This document shows positions 10,355 to 19,287 of a stretch of DNA of 41,891 nucleotides, in pieces. The stretch's first letter is position 1. Every line of letters starts with the position of its first letter. This DNA is from an uncultured Marvinbryantia sp. (GTDB taxonomy: Bacteria; Bacillota; Clostridia; Lachnospirales; Lachnospiraceae). The stretch covers positions 1 through 41,891 of the forward strand of contig CAKRRF010000021.1 of assembly GCA_934394985.1 (NCBI GenBank), given 5' to 3'. The notes below the pieces were generated by a model, which was given only the letters and a program-made list of their open reading frames with translations, did no database searches and was not told the origin of the DNA. The position numbers and the translations under genes were made by a program.

Positions 10355-12982
10355 ATGGCGAAATGGGTTTACTTATTCAAAGAAGGTAACGCGGAGATGA
10401 GAAACCTTCTTGGTGGAAAGGGCGCAAATCTGGCAGAGATGACCAACCTGGGCCTTCCTGTACCACAGGGCTTCACGATTACAACAGAAGCATGTACCCA
10501 GTATTATGAAGATGGTCAGAAGATCAATGATGAGATTCAGGGTCAGATCATGGAATACATTGAGAAAATGGAAGAAATTACTGGTAAGAAGTTTGGGGAT
10601 AAAGAGAATCCTTTACTGGTATCTGTAAGATCCGGTGCCCGTGCATCTATGCCAGGTATGATGGATACGATTTTGAACCTTGGTCTGAATGAAGAAGTAG
10701 TGGAAGTACTGGCTGCAAAATCTGGTAATCCGAGATGGGCATGGGATTGCTACCGCAGATTTATCCAGATGTTCTCTGACGTTGTTATGGAAGTTGGCAA
10801 GAAATACTTCGAAGAACTGATCGATAAGATGAAGTTTGCAAAGGGTGTAACACAGGACGTAGAGCTGACAGCAGAAGACTTAAAAGAACTGGCAAATCAG
10901 TTTAAAGCAGAGTATAAAGAAAAAATCGGCAGTGATTTCCCAACAGATCCGAAGGTACAGCTTATGGAAGCAATCAAAGCGGTATTCCGTTCCTGGGACA
11001 ATCCTCGTGCGAATGTATATCGTCGTGATAACGATATCCCTTATTCATGGGGAACAGCTGTTAACGTACAGATGATGGCATTCGGAAATATGGGTGAGAC
11101 ATCCGGAACTGGTGTTGCATTTACCCGTGATCCGGCTACCGGTGAAAAACATCTGATGGGAGAATTCCTGATGAATGCTCAGGGAGAAGATGTAGTTGCC
11201 GGTGTAAGAACACCTCAGAAAATTGATCAGTTAAAAGAAGTTATGCCAGAAGTGTATGATCAGTTCACAAAGATCTGTGCAACACTGGAAGATCATTACC
11301 GTGATATGCAGGATATGGAATTTACCATTGAAGATAAGAAGCTGTATATGCTTCAGACACGTAACGGTAAGAGAACAGCACAGGCTGCATTAAAGATCGC
11401 CTGTGATCTGGTAGATGAAGGTATGATCACAGAGCAGAAAGCGGTAGCTATGATCGATCCAAGAAACCTGGATACACTGCTTCATCCGCAGTTTGACAAG
11501 ATGGCACTGGTAAAGGCAATTCCTGTTGCAAAAGCACTGGGAGCATCACCGGGAGCTGCATGTGGACAGATTGTATTTACAGCGGATGATGCAAAAGAAT
11601 GGCATGCTATGGGCAAGAAAGTAGTTCTGGTCCGTCTGGAAACTTCACCGGAAGATATCGAAGGTATGAAGGCTTCTCAGGGTATCCTGACAGTTCGTGG
11701 CGGAATGACCAGCCATGCGGCAGTAGTAGCCCGCGGTATGGGAACATGCTGTGTATCCGGATGTGGCGATATCCATATGGATGAAGCAAATAAGAAGTTT
11801 ACACTGGCAGGTAAAGAATACCATGAAGGAGACTGGATCTCTATTGACGGTTCTACCGGAAATATTTATGATGGCGTAATCAAGACAGTAGATGCTACCA
11901 TCGCCGGAGAATTTGGCCGTATCATGGGATGGGCAGATAAATACAGAAAACTGAAAGTAAGAACAAATGCAGATACACCTGCAGATGCAAAGAAAGCAAG
12001 AGAACTGGGCGCAGAAGGTATCGGACTTTGCCGTACAGAGCACATGTTCTTTGAAGGTGACAGAATTGATGCATTCCGTGAAATGATCTGTTCTGATACC
12101 GTGGAAGAAAGAGAAGAAGCGCTGGATAAGATTCTTCCGGTTCAGCAGAGTGACTTTGAAAAACTCTACGAAGCATTGGAAGGCAATCCTGTAACCATTC
12201 GTTTCCTGGACCCGCCTCTGCATGAATTCGTACCACAGACAGAAGAAGATATCAAGAAACTGGCTGATTCACAGGGCAAGACTGTAGATCAGATCAAAAA
12301 TATCATTGAATCTCTTCATGAATTCAACCCAATGATGGGACATCGAGGCGTTCGTCTGGCAGTAACCTATCCGGAAATTGCAAAGATGCAGACAAGAGCA
12401 GTGATCCGCGCAGCGATCGATGTAAAGAAGAATCATCCAGACTGGAATATTTGTCCGGAAATCATGATTCCATTAATCGGTGATGACAAAGAGCTTCGTT
12501 TTGTAAAGAAGACAGTAGTAGATACTGCAAATGAGGAGATCGCAGCAGCAGGTGTAGATCTGAAATATCAGGTAGGTACTATGATCGAAATTCCTCGTGC
12601 AGCTCTGACTGCAGATGAGATCGCAAAAGATGCTGACTTCTTCTGCTTCGGAACAAATGACCTGACACAGATGACTTTCGGATTCTCCCGTGATGATGCA
12701 GGTAAGTTCCTGGAAGCATACTACGAGAGAAAGATCTTCGAAAACGACCCATTTGCAAAACTTGACCAGAATGGTGTTGGTAAGCTGATGGAAATGGCTA
12801 TCCAGCTTGGTAAGGGAGAAAATCCAAACCTGCATATCGGTATCTGTGGAGAACACGGTGGAGATCCATCTTCCGTAGAGTTCTGCCACAAGATCGGTCT
12901 GGATTATGTATCCTGCTCACCGTTCAGAGTACCAATCGCAAGACTGGCAGCAGCTCAGGCAGCTATCGCAGAAATGAAATAA
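10355..12982 (+). CDS. ppdK: Pyruvate, phosphate dikinase
   Basis: This cytoplasmic enzyme interconverts pyruvate, ATP and phosphate with phosphoenolpyruvate, AMP and PPi. In anaerobes it runs in either direction, and it fits here with the PPi-dependent phosphofructokinase near the right edge. The protein has 875 aa: an N-terminal ATP-grasp domain (LLGGKGANLAEM start, SVRSGARASMPGMMDT), a central phosphohistidine domain with GGMTSHAAVVARG (His454), and a C-terminal PEP-binding barrel (GEGIGLCRTEHMF-like region, FGTNDLTQMTFG, catalytic Cys in GICGEHGGDP). ATG 10355 is preferred to ATG 10349 because AGGAGG (10341-10346) lies 8 nt from the former and only 2 nt from the latter. Family identity is certain. 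Confidence 0.98.
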   Translation: MAKWVYLFKEGNAEMRNLLGGKGANLAEMTNLGLPVPQGFTITTEACTQYYEDGQKINDEIQGQIMEYIEKMEEITGKKFGDKENPLLVSVRSGARASMPGMMDTILNLGLNEEVVEVLAAKSGNPRWAWDCYRRFIQMFSDVVMEVGKKYFEELIDKMKFAKGVTQDVELTAEDLKELANQFKAEYKEKIGSDFPTDPKVQLMEAIKAVFRSWDNPRANVYRRDNDIPYSWGTAVNVQMMAFGNMGETSGTGVAFTRDPATGEKHLMGEFLMNAQGEDVVAGVRTPQKIDQLKEVMPEVYDQFTKICATLEDHYRDMQDMEFTIEDKKLYMLQTRNGKRTAQAALKIACDLVDEGMITEQKAVAMIDPRNLDTLLHPQFDKMALVKAIPVAKALGASPGAACGQIVFTADDAKEWHAMGKKVVLVRLETSPEDIEGMKASQGILTVRGGMTSHAAVVARGMGTCCVSGCGDIHMDEANKKFTLAGKEYHEGDWISIDGSTGNIYDGVIKTVDATIAGEFGRIMGWADKYRKLKVRTNADTPADAKKARELGAEGIGLCRTEHMFFEGDRIDAFREMICSDTVEEREEALDKILPVQQSDFEKLYEALEGNPVTIRFLDPPLHEFVPQTEEDIKKLADSQGKTVDQIKNIIESLHEFNPMMGHRGVRLAVTYPEIAKMQTRAVIRAAIDVKKNHPDWNICPEIMIPLIGDDKELRFVKKTVVDTANEEIAAAGVDLKYQVGTMIEIPRAALTADEIAKDADFFCFGTNDLTQMTFGFSRDDAGKFLEAYYERKIFENDPFAKLDQNGVGKLMEMAIQLGKGENPNLHIGICGEHGGDPSSVEFCHKIGLDYVSCSPFRVPIARLAAAQAAIAEMK

Positions 12983-12994
12983 ATGACATAAAAA

Positions 12995-13040
12995 GACCCC
13001 TGACGACCTGGATTCCAGGTTGTCAGGGGGTTTCTTTTTT
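12995..13040 (+). terminator. Terminator after ppdK
   Basis: A long stem (ACCCCTGACGACCTGG paired with CCAGGTTGTCAGGGGGT, one G-U pair) is followed by a T-rich run, 13 nt after the ppdK stop. Confidence 0.93.
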
Positions 13041-13063
13041 CACACATTGGTAATGGTATCTTT

Positions 13064-13915
13064 TCAAAACGGAGACTTCATAAATTGTTTAGGAGTGATT
13101 CCTTTATACTTATTAAATGTTTTTATGAAATAACTTTCGTCATTAAATCCGCAGGAGATGGCTACTTCTCTAATCGTAATATCTTTGGTGGAGAGCATTT
13201 CACATGCACATTCAATTCGATAGTAGTTCAGATAATCGATTGGAGTTCGACCTGTCAGGCTGCGGAAATACCGACAGAAATATTTGGAATTCATACTGGC
13301 AATGCGGGCCAGATCATCCAGACTGATGTTGTTGCTGTAATTGTCGGATATGAAGGTAAGTACATTCTTGACAGAAGAAATCCGTTCAGCCGATACCATA
13401 TTCTGGTGTGCCTGTTCATATAAGTGTTCGTTTATGATGGTTCCTAATAAATGGTATAAATACCCCTGTACCATGAATTCGTAACCGTTTTTTTTGCTGG
13501 ACAGGGCATGACACAGATGCTTTACAATTGGGAGAATATTATCTGATTTTTCAGAAAGAAAGGTAGTGATTGTAATTTTCTGATCGATAATGTCCCGTAT
13601 GATTCTGGAGCATGCATGATTGTCTTTTAATAAAATCTGGAGATCGAATACGATACATTCGTAAATACAATCGTACGGAGTGCCGCCGTGAAGCGTGCCG
13701 CTGGTAATGAAGATAATATCACCAGCCTGATAGAGTTTTGTTGATTTTTCAAGCTTTAATTGGAAAGAACCGGAGATGATGCGAATAATTTCGTATTGCG
13801 TGTGCCAGTGATACTGCATGTCATAGCGTGGACTATGAGGTGTCTGATGATAAAAAGCAATAGGAAAATTAAAAGTCCCCTGCTGTGCTTTCTCCTGATA
13901 ATCAATAAATTTCAT
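13064..13915 (-). CDS. AraC-family transcriptional regulator, probable fucose regulator
   Basis: This 283-aa protein has an N-terminal cupin-like sensor (YHWHTQYEIIRIISG, about residues 30-60) and a C-terminal pair of helix-turn-helix units (LDDLARIASMNSKYFCRYF and IREVAISCGFNDESYFIKTF), the standard AraC layout. The start at 13915 is chosen over ATG 13930 because a GAGG ribosome site lies upstream of it and nothing lies upstream of the other. It is divergent from fucI with a 140-bp gap that contains its own promoter and a dyad. This placement suggests that it controls fucI and perhaps the transporter in response to fucose or an intermediate. The ligand is inferred, not seen. Confidence 0.9.
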   Translation of the reverse strand: MKFIDYQEKAQQGTFNFPIAFYHQTPHSPRYDMQYHWHTQYEIIRIISGSFQLKLEKSTKLYQAGDIIFITSGTLHGGTPYDCIYECIVFDLQILLKDNHACSRIIRDIIDQKITITTFLSEKSDNILPIVKHLCHALSSKKNGYEFMVQGYLYHLLGTIINEHLYEQAHQNMVSAERISSVKNVLTFISDNYSNNISLDDLARIASMNSKYFCRYFRSLTGRTPIDYLNYYRIECACEMLSTKDITIREVAISCGFNDESYFIKTFNKYKGITPKQFMKSPF

Positions 13916-13964
13916 AAATAATATCCTCATGGTGAAATGGGTGAATATTGTACAGCTTTTTTAT

Positions 13965-13993
13965 AGTATAACACTTTTGTTTCAAGTGTGCAA
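13965..13993 (-). promoter_or_regulatory. Promoter of the AraC-type regulator with dyad in the spacer
   Basis: On the minus strand TTGCAC (13988-13993) and TATACT (13965-13970) are 17 nt apart. The spacer holds a perfect inverted repeat ACACTT-N7-AAGTGT at 13971-13989. That is a plausible autoregulatory operator which also sits in the upstream region of fucI. Confidence 0.6.
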
Positions 13994-13997
13994 ACAT

Positions 13998-14003
13998 TAT
14001 AAT
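13998..14003 (+). promoter_or_regulatory. -10 element of the fucI promoter
   Basis: A perfect TATAAT lies 52 nt before the fucI start codon. The best -35 candidate (TTTGTT, 13976-13981) is poor. This fits a promoter that needs an activator such as the divergent AraC-type protein. Confidence 0.5.
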
Positions 14004-14055
14004 TGAATTAAATAAATGCCTGCGGGCAAATAAAAAAATAAGGGAGAATAATATC

Positions 14056-15855
14056 ATGGCAGAGAGCAGATTAATCGGTGAATACCCGGTGATTGGTATC
14101 AGACCAACTATTGATGGACGTAGAGGCCCGATCAAGGTTCGTCAGGGCCTTGAAGATCAGACAATGGGTATGGCAAAAGCAGCAGCGAAATTATTTGAAG
14201 AAAACATCAAGTATTCAAATGGTGAACCGGTAAAAGTTGTCATTGCAGATACAACAATCGGACGTGTTGCAGAAGCAGCAGCATGTGAAGAAAAATTCAG
14301 AAGAGAAGGCGTTGCTATTACTCTTACAGTAACTCCATGCTGGTGCTACGGCTCAGAGACAATGGACATGGATCCTACAACAATCAAAGGTGTATGGGGA
14401 CTGAATGCAACAGAAAGACCGGGTGCTGTTTACCTGGCAAGTGTTCTTGCAACACATGCGCAGAAAGGTCTTCCGGCATTTGGCATCTACGGACATGATG
14501 TAGTAGAAGCTGATGACGATACAATCGGAGAAGACATTAAAGAAAAATTATTAAGATTTGGTCGTGCAGCAGTTGCAGCAGCAACTATGAGAGGTAAATC
14601 TTACTTACAGATCGGTTCTATCTGTATGGGTATCGGCGGATCCATTATTGATTCTGATTTCATGGAATCTTACCTTGGCATGAGAGTGGAATCTGTAGAT
14701 GAGGTAGAAATCATTCGTCGTATGACAGAAGGTGTTTATGATGAAGCAGAGTTCCAGAAAGCACTTGTATGGGCAAAAGAAAAATGCAAGATGGGTTATG
14801 ACAAGAACCCTGATTTTGTAAGAAAGAGCGATAAAGAAAAAGAAGAACAGTTCGAATTTGCTGTTAAGATGGCAGTTATCATCAAAGATTTGATGAATGG
14901 TAACAAGAACCTTCCGGAAGGATGCGAAGAAGAAGCAGTTGGACACAATGCTCTGGCAGCTGGTTTCCAGGGACAGAGACAGTGGACAGACTTTTATCCA
15001 AACGGTGACTTTGCAGAAGCAGTATTAAATACCTCCTTTGACTGGAACGGAGCAAGAGAACCATACATCCTTGCAACCGAAAATGATGTACTGAACGGTT
15101 TAGGCATGTTGTTCATGAAGCTGTTGACAAACAGAGCACAGATGTTCGCAGACGTTCGTACATACTGGAGCGGAGATGCAATCAAGAGAGTAACAGGATA
15201 TGACATCGAAGGTGTTGCAAAAGAAGCGGATGGTGTGATCCATCTGATCAACTCCGGTGCATGCTGTCTGGATGCAAATGCAGAAGCAAGAGATGCAGAA
15301 GGCAACCAGGTTATGAAACCTTGGTATGAAATAACAAAAGAAGATCAGGACGCTATTATGGCAGCTACTACATGGTGTGCAGCAGATAACGGATACTTCC
15401 GTGGCGGCGGATTCTCATCCAGATTTGAAACAACAGCTACCATGCCTGCAACTATGGTTCGCCTGAACCTTGTAAAAGGATTAGGACCTGTTATGCAGAT
15501 CGCAGAAGGATGGACAGTAGGACTTCCGGCAGACGTTTCTGATACACTCTGGAAGAGAACAGACTACACATGGCCATCTACATGGTTCGCTCCAAGATGC
15601 GATGGAAAAGAAGGTTCTGCTTTCAAGACAGCTTACGAAGTAATGAATAACTGGGGTGCTAACCACGGTGCAATCTCTTATGGACATATTGGTGCTGATC
15701 TGATTACAATGTGCTCAATTCTGAGAATTCCGGTAGCTATGCACAACGTAGCAGACAAAGATATCTTCAGACCAAAGGCATGGGATGCATTTGGAATGGA
15801 CAAAGAAGGTGCTGACTACAGAGCATGTAAAGTATATGGCCCTATGTACAAATAG
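14056..15855 (+). CDS. fucI: L-fucose isomerase
   Basis: FucI converts L-fucose to L-fuculose in the cytoplasm using Mn2+; it can also act on D-arabinose. The 599-aa length fits the family (about 590 aa). It begins with the family-typical [14 protein letters not shown] and contains [17 protein letters not shown], the metal-site region [14 protein letters not shown], and the C-terminal [25 protein letters not shown] lies about 10 nt before ATG. It is transcribed alone: a promoter lies upstream and a strong terminator lies 33 nt after the stop. The transporter, mutarotase, kinase and aldolase genes nearby make fucose the likely substrate. Confidence 0.97.
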   Translation: MAESRLIGEYPVIGIRPTIDGRRGPIKVRQGLEDQTMGMAKAAAKLFEENIKYSNGEPVKVVIADTTIGRVAEAAACEEKFRREGVAITLTVTPCWCYGSETMDMDPTTIKGVWGLNATERPGAVYLASVLATHAQKGLPAFGIYGHDVVEADDDTIGEDIKEKLLRFGRAAVAAATMRGKSYLQIGSICMGIGGSIIDSDFMESYLGMRVESVDEVEIIRRMTEGVYDEAEFQKALVWAKEKCKMGYDKNPDFVRKSDKEKEEQFEFAVKMAVIIKDLMNGNKNLPEGCEEEAVGHNALAAGFQGQRQWTDFYPNGDFAEAVLNTSFDWNGAREPYILATENDVLNGLGMLFMKLLTNRAQMFADVRTYWSGDAIKRVTGYDIEGVAKEADGVIHLINSGACCLDANAEARDAEGNQVMKPWYEITKEDQDAIMAATTWCAADNGYFRGGGFSSRFETTATMPATMVRLNLVKGLGPVMQIAEGWTVGLPADVSDTLWKRTDYTWPSTWFAPRCDGKEGSAFKTAYEVMNNWGANHGAISYGHIGADLITMCSILRIPVAMHNVADKDIFRPKAWDAFGMDKEGADYRACKVYGPMYK

Positions 15856-15888
15856 TCATTAGACAAAAATAAAAATCAACAAGTAAAA

Positions 15889-15925
15889 AAGTCGGGGATC
15901 TGAAAACCGATTCCCGACTTTAATT
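15889..15925. terminator. Bidirectional terminator between fucI and the convergent lipoprotein gene
   Basis: A 12-bp stem, AAGTCGGGGATC (15889-15900) with GATTCCCGACTT (15909-15920), is flanked by A-rich sequence on the left and T-rich sequence on the right. It can therefore serve fucI and the minus-strand gene. Confidence 0.85.
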
Positions 15926-15969
15926 TTGCCTAATACCTGACTCGCAAAAATAATATGCAACATATTTAC

Positions 15970-16494
15970 TTATTGTGGCTTTTCACTTGATACATCCGGA
16001 TGGAAAAACTGGTATTGAACAGCTTCATTCACACCTGTTGACATAACGCCGACAAGGATGTTGCCGTCTTTTAAGTACCATACATTCCCTTTTGCGGTTC
16101 CCATATCGGAATCGAAACCGCTTTCACCATATAACTGGTTGGTTTCATCACAAAGGGTTTGATAAACATTTTCCAGATCTTCCTTTGATTCCGGGATATA
16201 CAGCCAGGCCATACTCATCAGCTTGTTGTCACCATCGAACATATATTTGATGGTTCCGGACATGTCATGGAACTCTTTCTGAAAGGTGTAAGTCATTCCG
16301 GAATAACTAGAATCATAAGAATCTAAAGGTTCTCCTTCCAGAGCTAATACATCGTCCAGGGAATTGTCCCAGGTGATTTCTGTGAAAGGACATTCTATTT
16401 TCTTGGATTGTTCATTGGATCGTCCGCAGCTGCAAAGAAGAAGACTGACTGAAACAAGGAAAAGCAGGATGACAGAGTTTCGCAATCGTTTCAT
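15970..16494 (-). CDS. Putative lipoprotein of unknown function
   Basis: A 174-aa lipoprotein with a clean signal peptide (basic MKRLRN, hydrophobic core, lipobox LCSC, Cys23). GGAGG lies 7 nt before ATG. The mature part is acidic and begins with a segment about a small protein-like repeat (ITWDNSLDDVLALEG), followed by aromatic beta-like stretches. I do not recognise a named domain. It is transcribed against the fucose genes from its own promoter, sitting between fucI and the ABC transporter. It may be an unrelated insertion or a surface partner of fucose uptake. Confidence 0.8.
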   Translation of the reverse strand: MKRLRNSVILLFLVSVSLLLCSCGRSNEQSKKIECPFTEITWDNSLDDVLALEGEPLDSYDSSYSGMTYTFQKEFHDMSGTIKYMFDGDNKLMSMAWLYIPESKEDLENVYQTLCDETNQLYGESGFDSDMGTAKGNVWYLKDGNILVGVMSTGVNEAVQYQFFHPDVSSEKPQ

Positions 16495-16539
16495 AATAAC
16501 CTCCGCAAATTAGTTTTTGTAATTAGTTCGTACTCGGTT

Positions 16540-16568
16540 ATTGTACAATATATACAACATGAAAACAA
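16540..16568 (-). promoter_or_regulatory. Promoter of the 174-aa lipoprotein gene
   Basis: On the minus strand TTGTTT (16563-16568) and TACAAT (16540-16545) are 17 nt apart, about 46 nt before the start codon. Confidence 0.5.
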
Positions 16569-16602
16569 GAATATTTGCGAAAAAAATAAAATATAACGTA
16601 TT

Positions 16603-16652
16603 GTGCAAAAAAATGAAAAAATATTCATTACTTATGGTGGATTAGTGCAAAA
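16603..16652 (+). repeat. Direct repeat GTGCAAAA upstream of the transporter promoter
   Basis: Identical octamers at 16603-16610 and 16645-16652 are 42 bp apart, close to four helical turns. The second ends 14 bp before the -35 box. GTGCAAA also occurs at 13988-13994 in the fucI/regulator gap. They are candidate activator sites. Confidence 0.4.
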
Positions 16653-16666
16653 TGACAAAGAATTCC

Positions 16667-16695
16667 TTGACCGAACAATAAGACGATTGTATAAT
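16667..16695 (+). promoter_or_regulatory. Promoter of the sugar ABC transporter operon
   Basis: TTGACC at 16667-16672 and TATAAT at 16690-16695 are 17 nt apart, about 65 nt before the first permease start codon. Confidence 0.8.
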
Positions 16696-16762
16696 ATTGA
16701 TAATGAGAACAAGTTGGAAAACAAAACTTTTGTTATGTAATCAACTATGGAGGTAAAAGTAA

Positions 16763-17737
16763 GTGGAAAAAATTAAACAAAACGCATTTGTAAAAAAAGT
16801 GGGCTTTAACAGAATTATCCTGGTTCTTGTAATGCTGGCAATGTACTTGGCTTTCGGATTACTGACCAGCGGAAACTTCTTTGGAATGTCCCGTATTATG
16901 AACACAATGAATTATGTTTATTTCCTTGGATTCCTCTCCTTGGGAGTAACATTTGTTATAGCAACAGGTGGTATCGATTTCTCAATCGGACCTGTAATGT
17001 TCTGTTGCGCATTGGTATCCGGTTACAGTTTCCTGACATACGGTCTTCCGATGGCAGCGGCTCTGATCTTAAGCGTACTGGTAGGTCTTCTGTTTGGTGT
17101 TTTCAACGGATACCTGGTTGCTTATTGGAACGTTCCGCCATTTATCGTATCAATGGCAAGTATGAACATTGCAAAAGGTATTGCAGCAGTATTTACAAAG
17201 ACACAGTCCGTAAGCTGGCCACAGTCCAGTGACCCGAATGGCTGGTACAGAAACTTCGTAAAAATGGGAAATGTTCCGACCGGACTTATCATTTTCCTTA
17301 CAGTAGCAATTATCTGTGGAATTATCCTGAATAAGACAAAAGCTGGACGTTACATTCTTTGCCTTGGAAGTAACAAAGAAGTAGTAAGACTGTCAGGTGT
17401 CGACGTAAAGAAATGGGAAATGCTTGCATATGTGATCTGTGGTGTCCTGGTAGGTATGGCAGCGATCTTCTATGTTGGTGCTTATACAACAGTACAGCCT
17501 GGTTACGGCGATCAGTATAACAACGAAGCGATTGCAGGATGTGTAATGGGTGGTACATCCATGGCAGGTGGTCTGGCATCTATCGGTGGTACGGTAATAG
17601 GTGTACTCATTATCTCTCTGTTACAGCAGGGTATTCTTGCTCTTGGTTTCTCAAAAGACTATCAGTTTATTATTACAGGTATCATTGTTATTGCAGCTGT
17701 TTATGCAGACGTATCTGCAAGACGTAGAAAGAATTAA
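16763..17737 (+). CDS. Sugar ABC transporter permease (RbsC/BPD-2 family)
   Basis: A 324-aa integral membrane protein with about eight to ten hydrophobic segments and the ribose-type permease core (GVTFVIATGGIDFSIGPVM; LGSNKEVVRLSGVDVKKWEM, the ATPase-coupling region). It starts with GTG at 16763, set by GGAGG 9 nt upstream. It is the first gene of a four-gene transporter set (permease, ATPase, second permease, binding protein). Two different permeases suggest a heterodimeric channel rather than the homodimer of E. coli RbsC. Fucose as substrate is inferred from neighbours. Confidence 0.92.
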   Translation: MEKIKQNAFVKKVGFNRIILVLVMLAMYLAFGLLTSGNFFGMSRIMNTMNYVYFLGFLSLGVTFVIATGGIDFSIGPVMFCCALVSGYSFLTYGLPMAAALILSVLVGLLFGVFNGYLVAYWNVPPFIVSMASMNIAKGIAAVFTKTQSVSWPQSSDPNGWYRNFVKMGNVPTGLIIFLTVAIICGIILNKTKAGRYILCLGSNKEVVRLSGVDVKKWEMLAYVICGVLVGMAAIFYVGAYTTVQPGYGDQYNNEAIAGCVMGGTSMAGGLASIGGTVIGVLIISLLQQGILALGFSKDYQFIITGIIVIAAVYADVSARRRKN

Positions 17738-17777
17738 TTGGTGATAGTACGAAGAAAGGAAAGGATAGGTAAGAATA

Positions 17778-19274
17778 ATGGGTGATATTATTTTAACAAT
17801 GAAAGGTATCGATAAATCTTTCCCTGGCGTTCACGCACTGGATCATGTTGACCTGGAAGTGAGAAAAGGCGAAGTTCTTGCATTGATGGGTGAAAACGGT
17901 GCTGGTAAATCCACATTGATGAAGGTCCTGACAGGTATCTACAAAAAAGATTCCGGTACTATTACATACGAAGGTAAAGAAGTTGAATTCAAGAATACAA
18001 GAGAAGCACAGGATGCAGGTGTTGTTATCGTACATCAGGAGCTGAACATGCTTGGTCATCTGACAGTGGCTCAGAACCTGTTCATCGGACGTGAATTCAA
18101 AAAAGGTTTTACCATCGATGATAAGAAAATGAACGAAGAAGCAAAGAAGCTTTTTGATCGATTGAATGTAGATATTGATCCGACAGAAAAGATGTCCAAC
18201 TTAACAGTTGGTAAACAGCAGATGTGTGAAATTGCAAAAGCAGTTTCCTTTGATGCGAAAGTAATTATCTTTGATGAGCCTTCCGCAGCTCTTACAGAAT
18301 CAGAAATCGAAGAAATGTTCAAGATCATCAGAGATTTGAAGAAGAAAGATATTGCGATGGTATATATTTCACATCGTATGGATGAGATCAAAGTGATCAC
18401 AGACCGTGTTACCGTTATGCGTGACGGTACTTATGTTGGTACATTGATTACAAATGAATGTACCAAAGAAGATATCATCAACATGATGGTTGGACGTGTT
18501 ATCTACGAAGATCCTAAGACAGAAAGTGCAGTACCGAAGGATGCACCGGTTGTACTGAAGGTAGAACACCTGAATGCAGGTAAGATGGTACAGGATGTCA
18601 GCTTTGAACTTCACAAAGGTGAAATCCTTGGTTTCTCCGGATTGATGGGCGCAGGACGTACAGAGACTGCAAGAGCTTTATTCGGAGCAGACCCTAAGGA
18701 AAGCGGTGATATCTATATTCATGGCAAGAAAGTAACCATCAATAGCCCGAAAGACGCTGTTGAATGTGGTATCGGATATCTTTCAGAAGACAGAAAGAGA
18801 TTTGGTATCGCAATTCAGAAGACCGTTGCTGAAAATACAACGATGGCTACGATGCATGAATTCATGAAAGGTATTTTCATTGATAAGAAGAAAGAAGCAA
18901 AAGTAGCACAGGAATATGTAGAAGCACTGGCAACCAAAACTCCTGGTGTAGATCAGTTAGTTGTAAACTTATCCGGTGGTAATCAGCAGAAAGTTGTTAT
19001 TGCAAAATGGCTGACCCGTGATAGTGATATCCTGATCTTCGATGAACCTACCAGAGGTATTGACGTAGGAGCTAAGAATGAGATTTATAAGCTGATGAAC
19101 AGACTTGCAGCAGAAGGTAAATCCATCATTATGATCTCATCTGAAATGACAGAAATCTTGCGTATGAGTGACCGTATTGTGGTTATGTGCGAAGGTAAGA
19201 AAACAGGTGAGATTAGTATCGAAGAAGCAACTCAGGAAAGAATCATGAATCTTGCAACCCGCGAGATCGAATAG
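17778..19274 (+). CDS. Sugar ABC transporter ATP-binding protein (RbsA/MglA type, two domains)
   Basis: A 498-aa fused double nucleotide-binding protein. The first half has Walker A GENGAGKS, a signature-like region SNLTVGKQQMCEIAKA and Walker B VIIFDEPSA. The second half has a degenerate Walker A (GLMGAGRTE, lacking the GKS), signature LSGGNQQKV and Walker B ILIFDEPTRG. This asymmetry is normal for carbohydrate-uptake-2 family ATPases, in which only one site hydrolyses efficiently. It sits 40 nt after the first permease and 13 nt before the second and would form the cytoplasmic motor of the transporter. Confidence 0.95.
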   Translation: MGDIILTMKGIDKSFPGVHALDHVDLEVRKGEVLALMGENGAGKSTLMKVLTGIYKKDSGTITYEGKEVEFKNTREAQDAGVVIVHQELNMLGHLTVAQNLFIGREFKKGFTIDDKKMNEEAKKLFDRLNVDIDPTEKMSNLTVGKQQMCEIAKAVSFDAKVIIFDEPSAALTESEIEEMFKIIRDLKKKDIAMVYISHRMDEIKVITDRVTVMRDGTYVGTLITNECTKEDIINMMVGRVIYEDPKTESAVPKDAPVVLKVEHLNAGKMVQDVSFELHKGEILGFSGLMGAGRTETARALFGADPKESGDIYIHGKKVTINSPKDAVECGIGYLSEDRKRFGIAIQKTVAENTTMATMHEFMKGIFIDKKKEAKVAQEYVEALATKTPGVDQLVVNLSGGNQQKVVIAKWLTRDSDILIFDEPTRGIDVGAKNEIYKLMNRLAAEGKSIIMISSEMTEILRMSDRIVVMCEGKKTGEISIEEATQERIMNLATREIE

Positions 19275-19287
19275 GAGGAGAAGGAAG

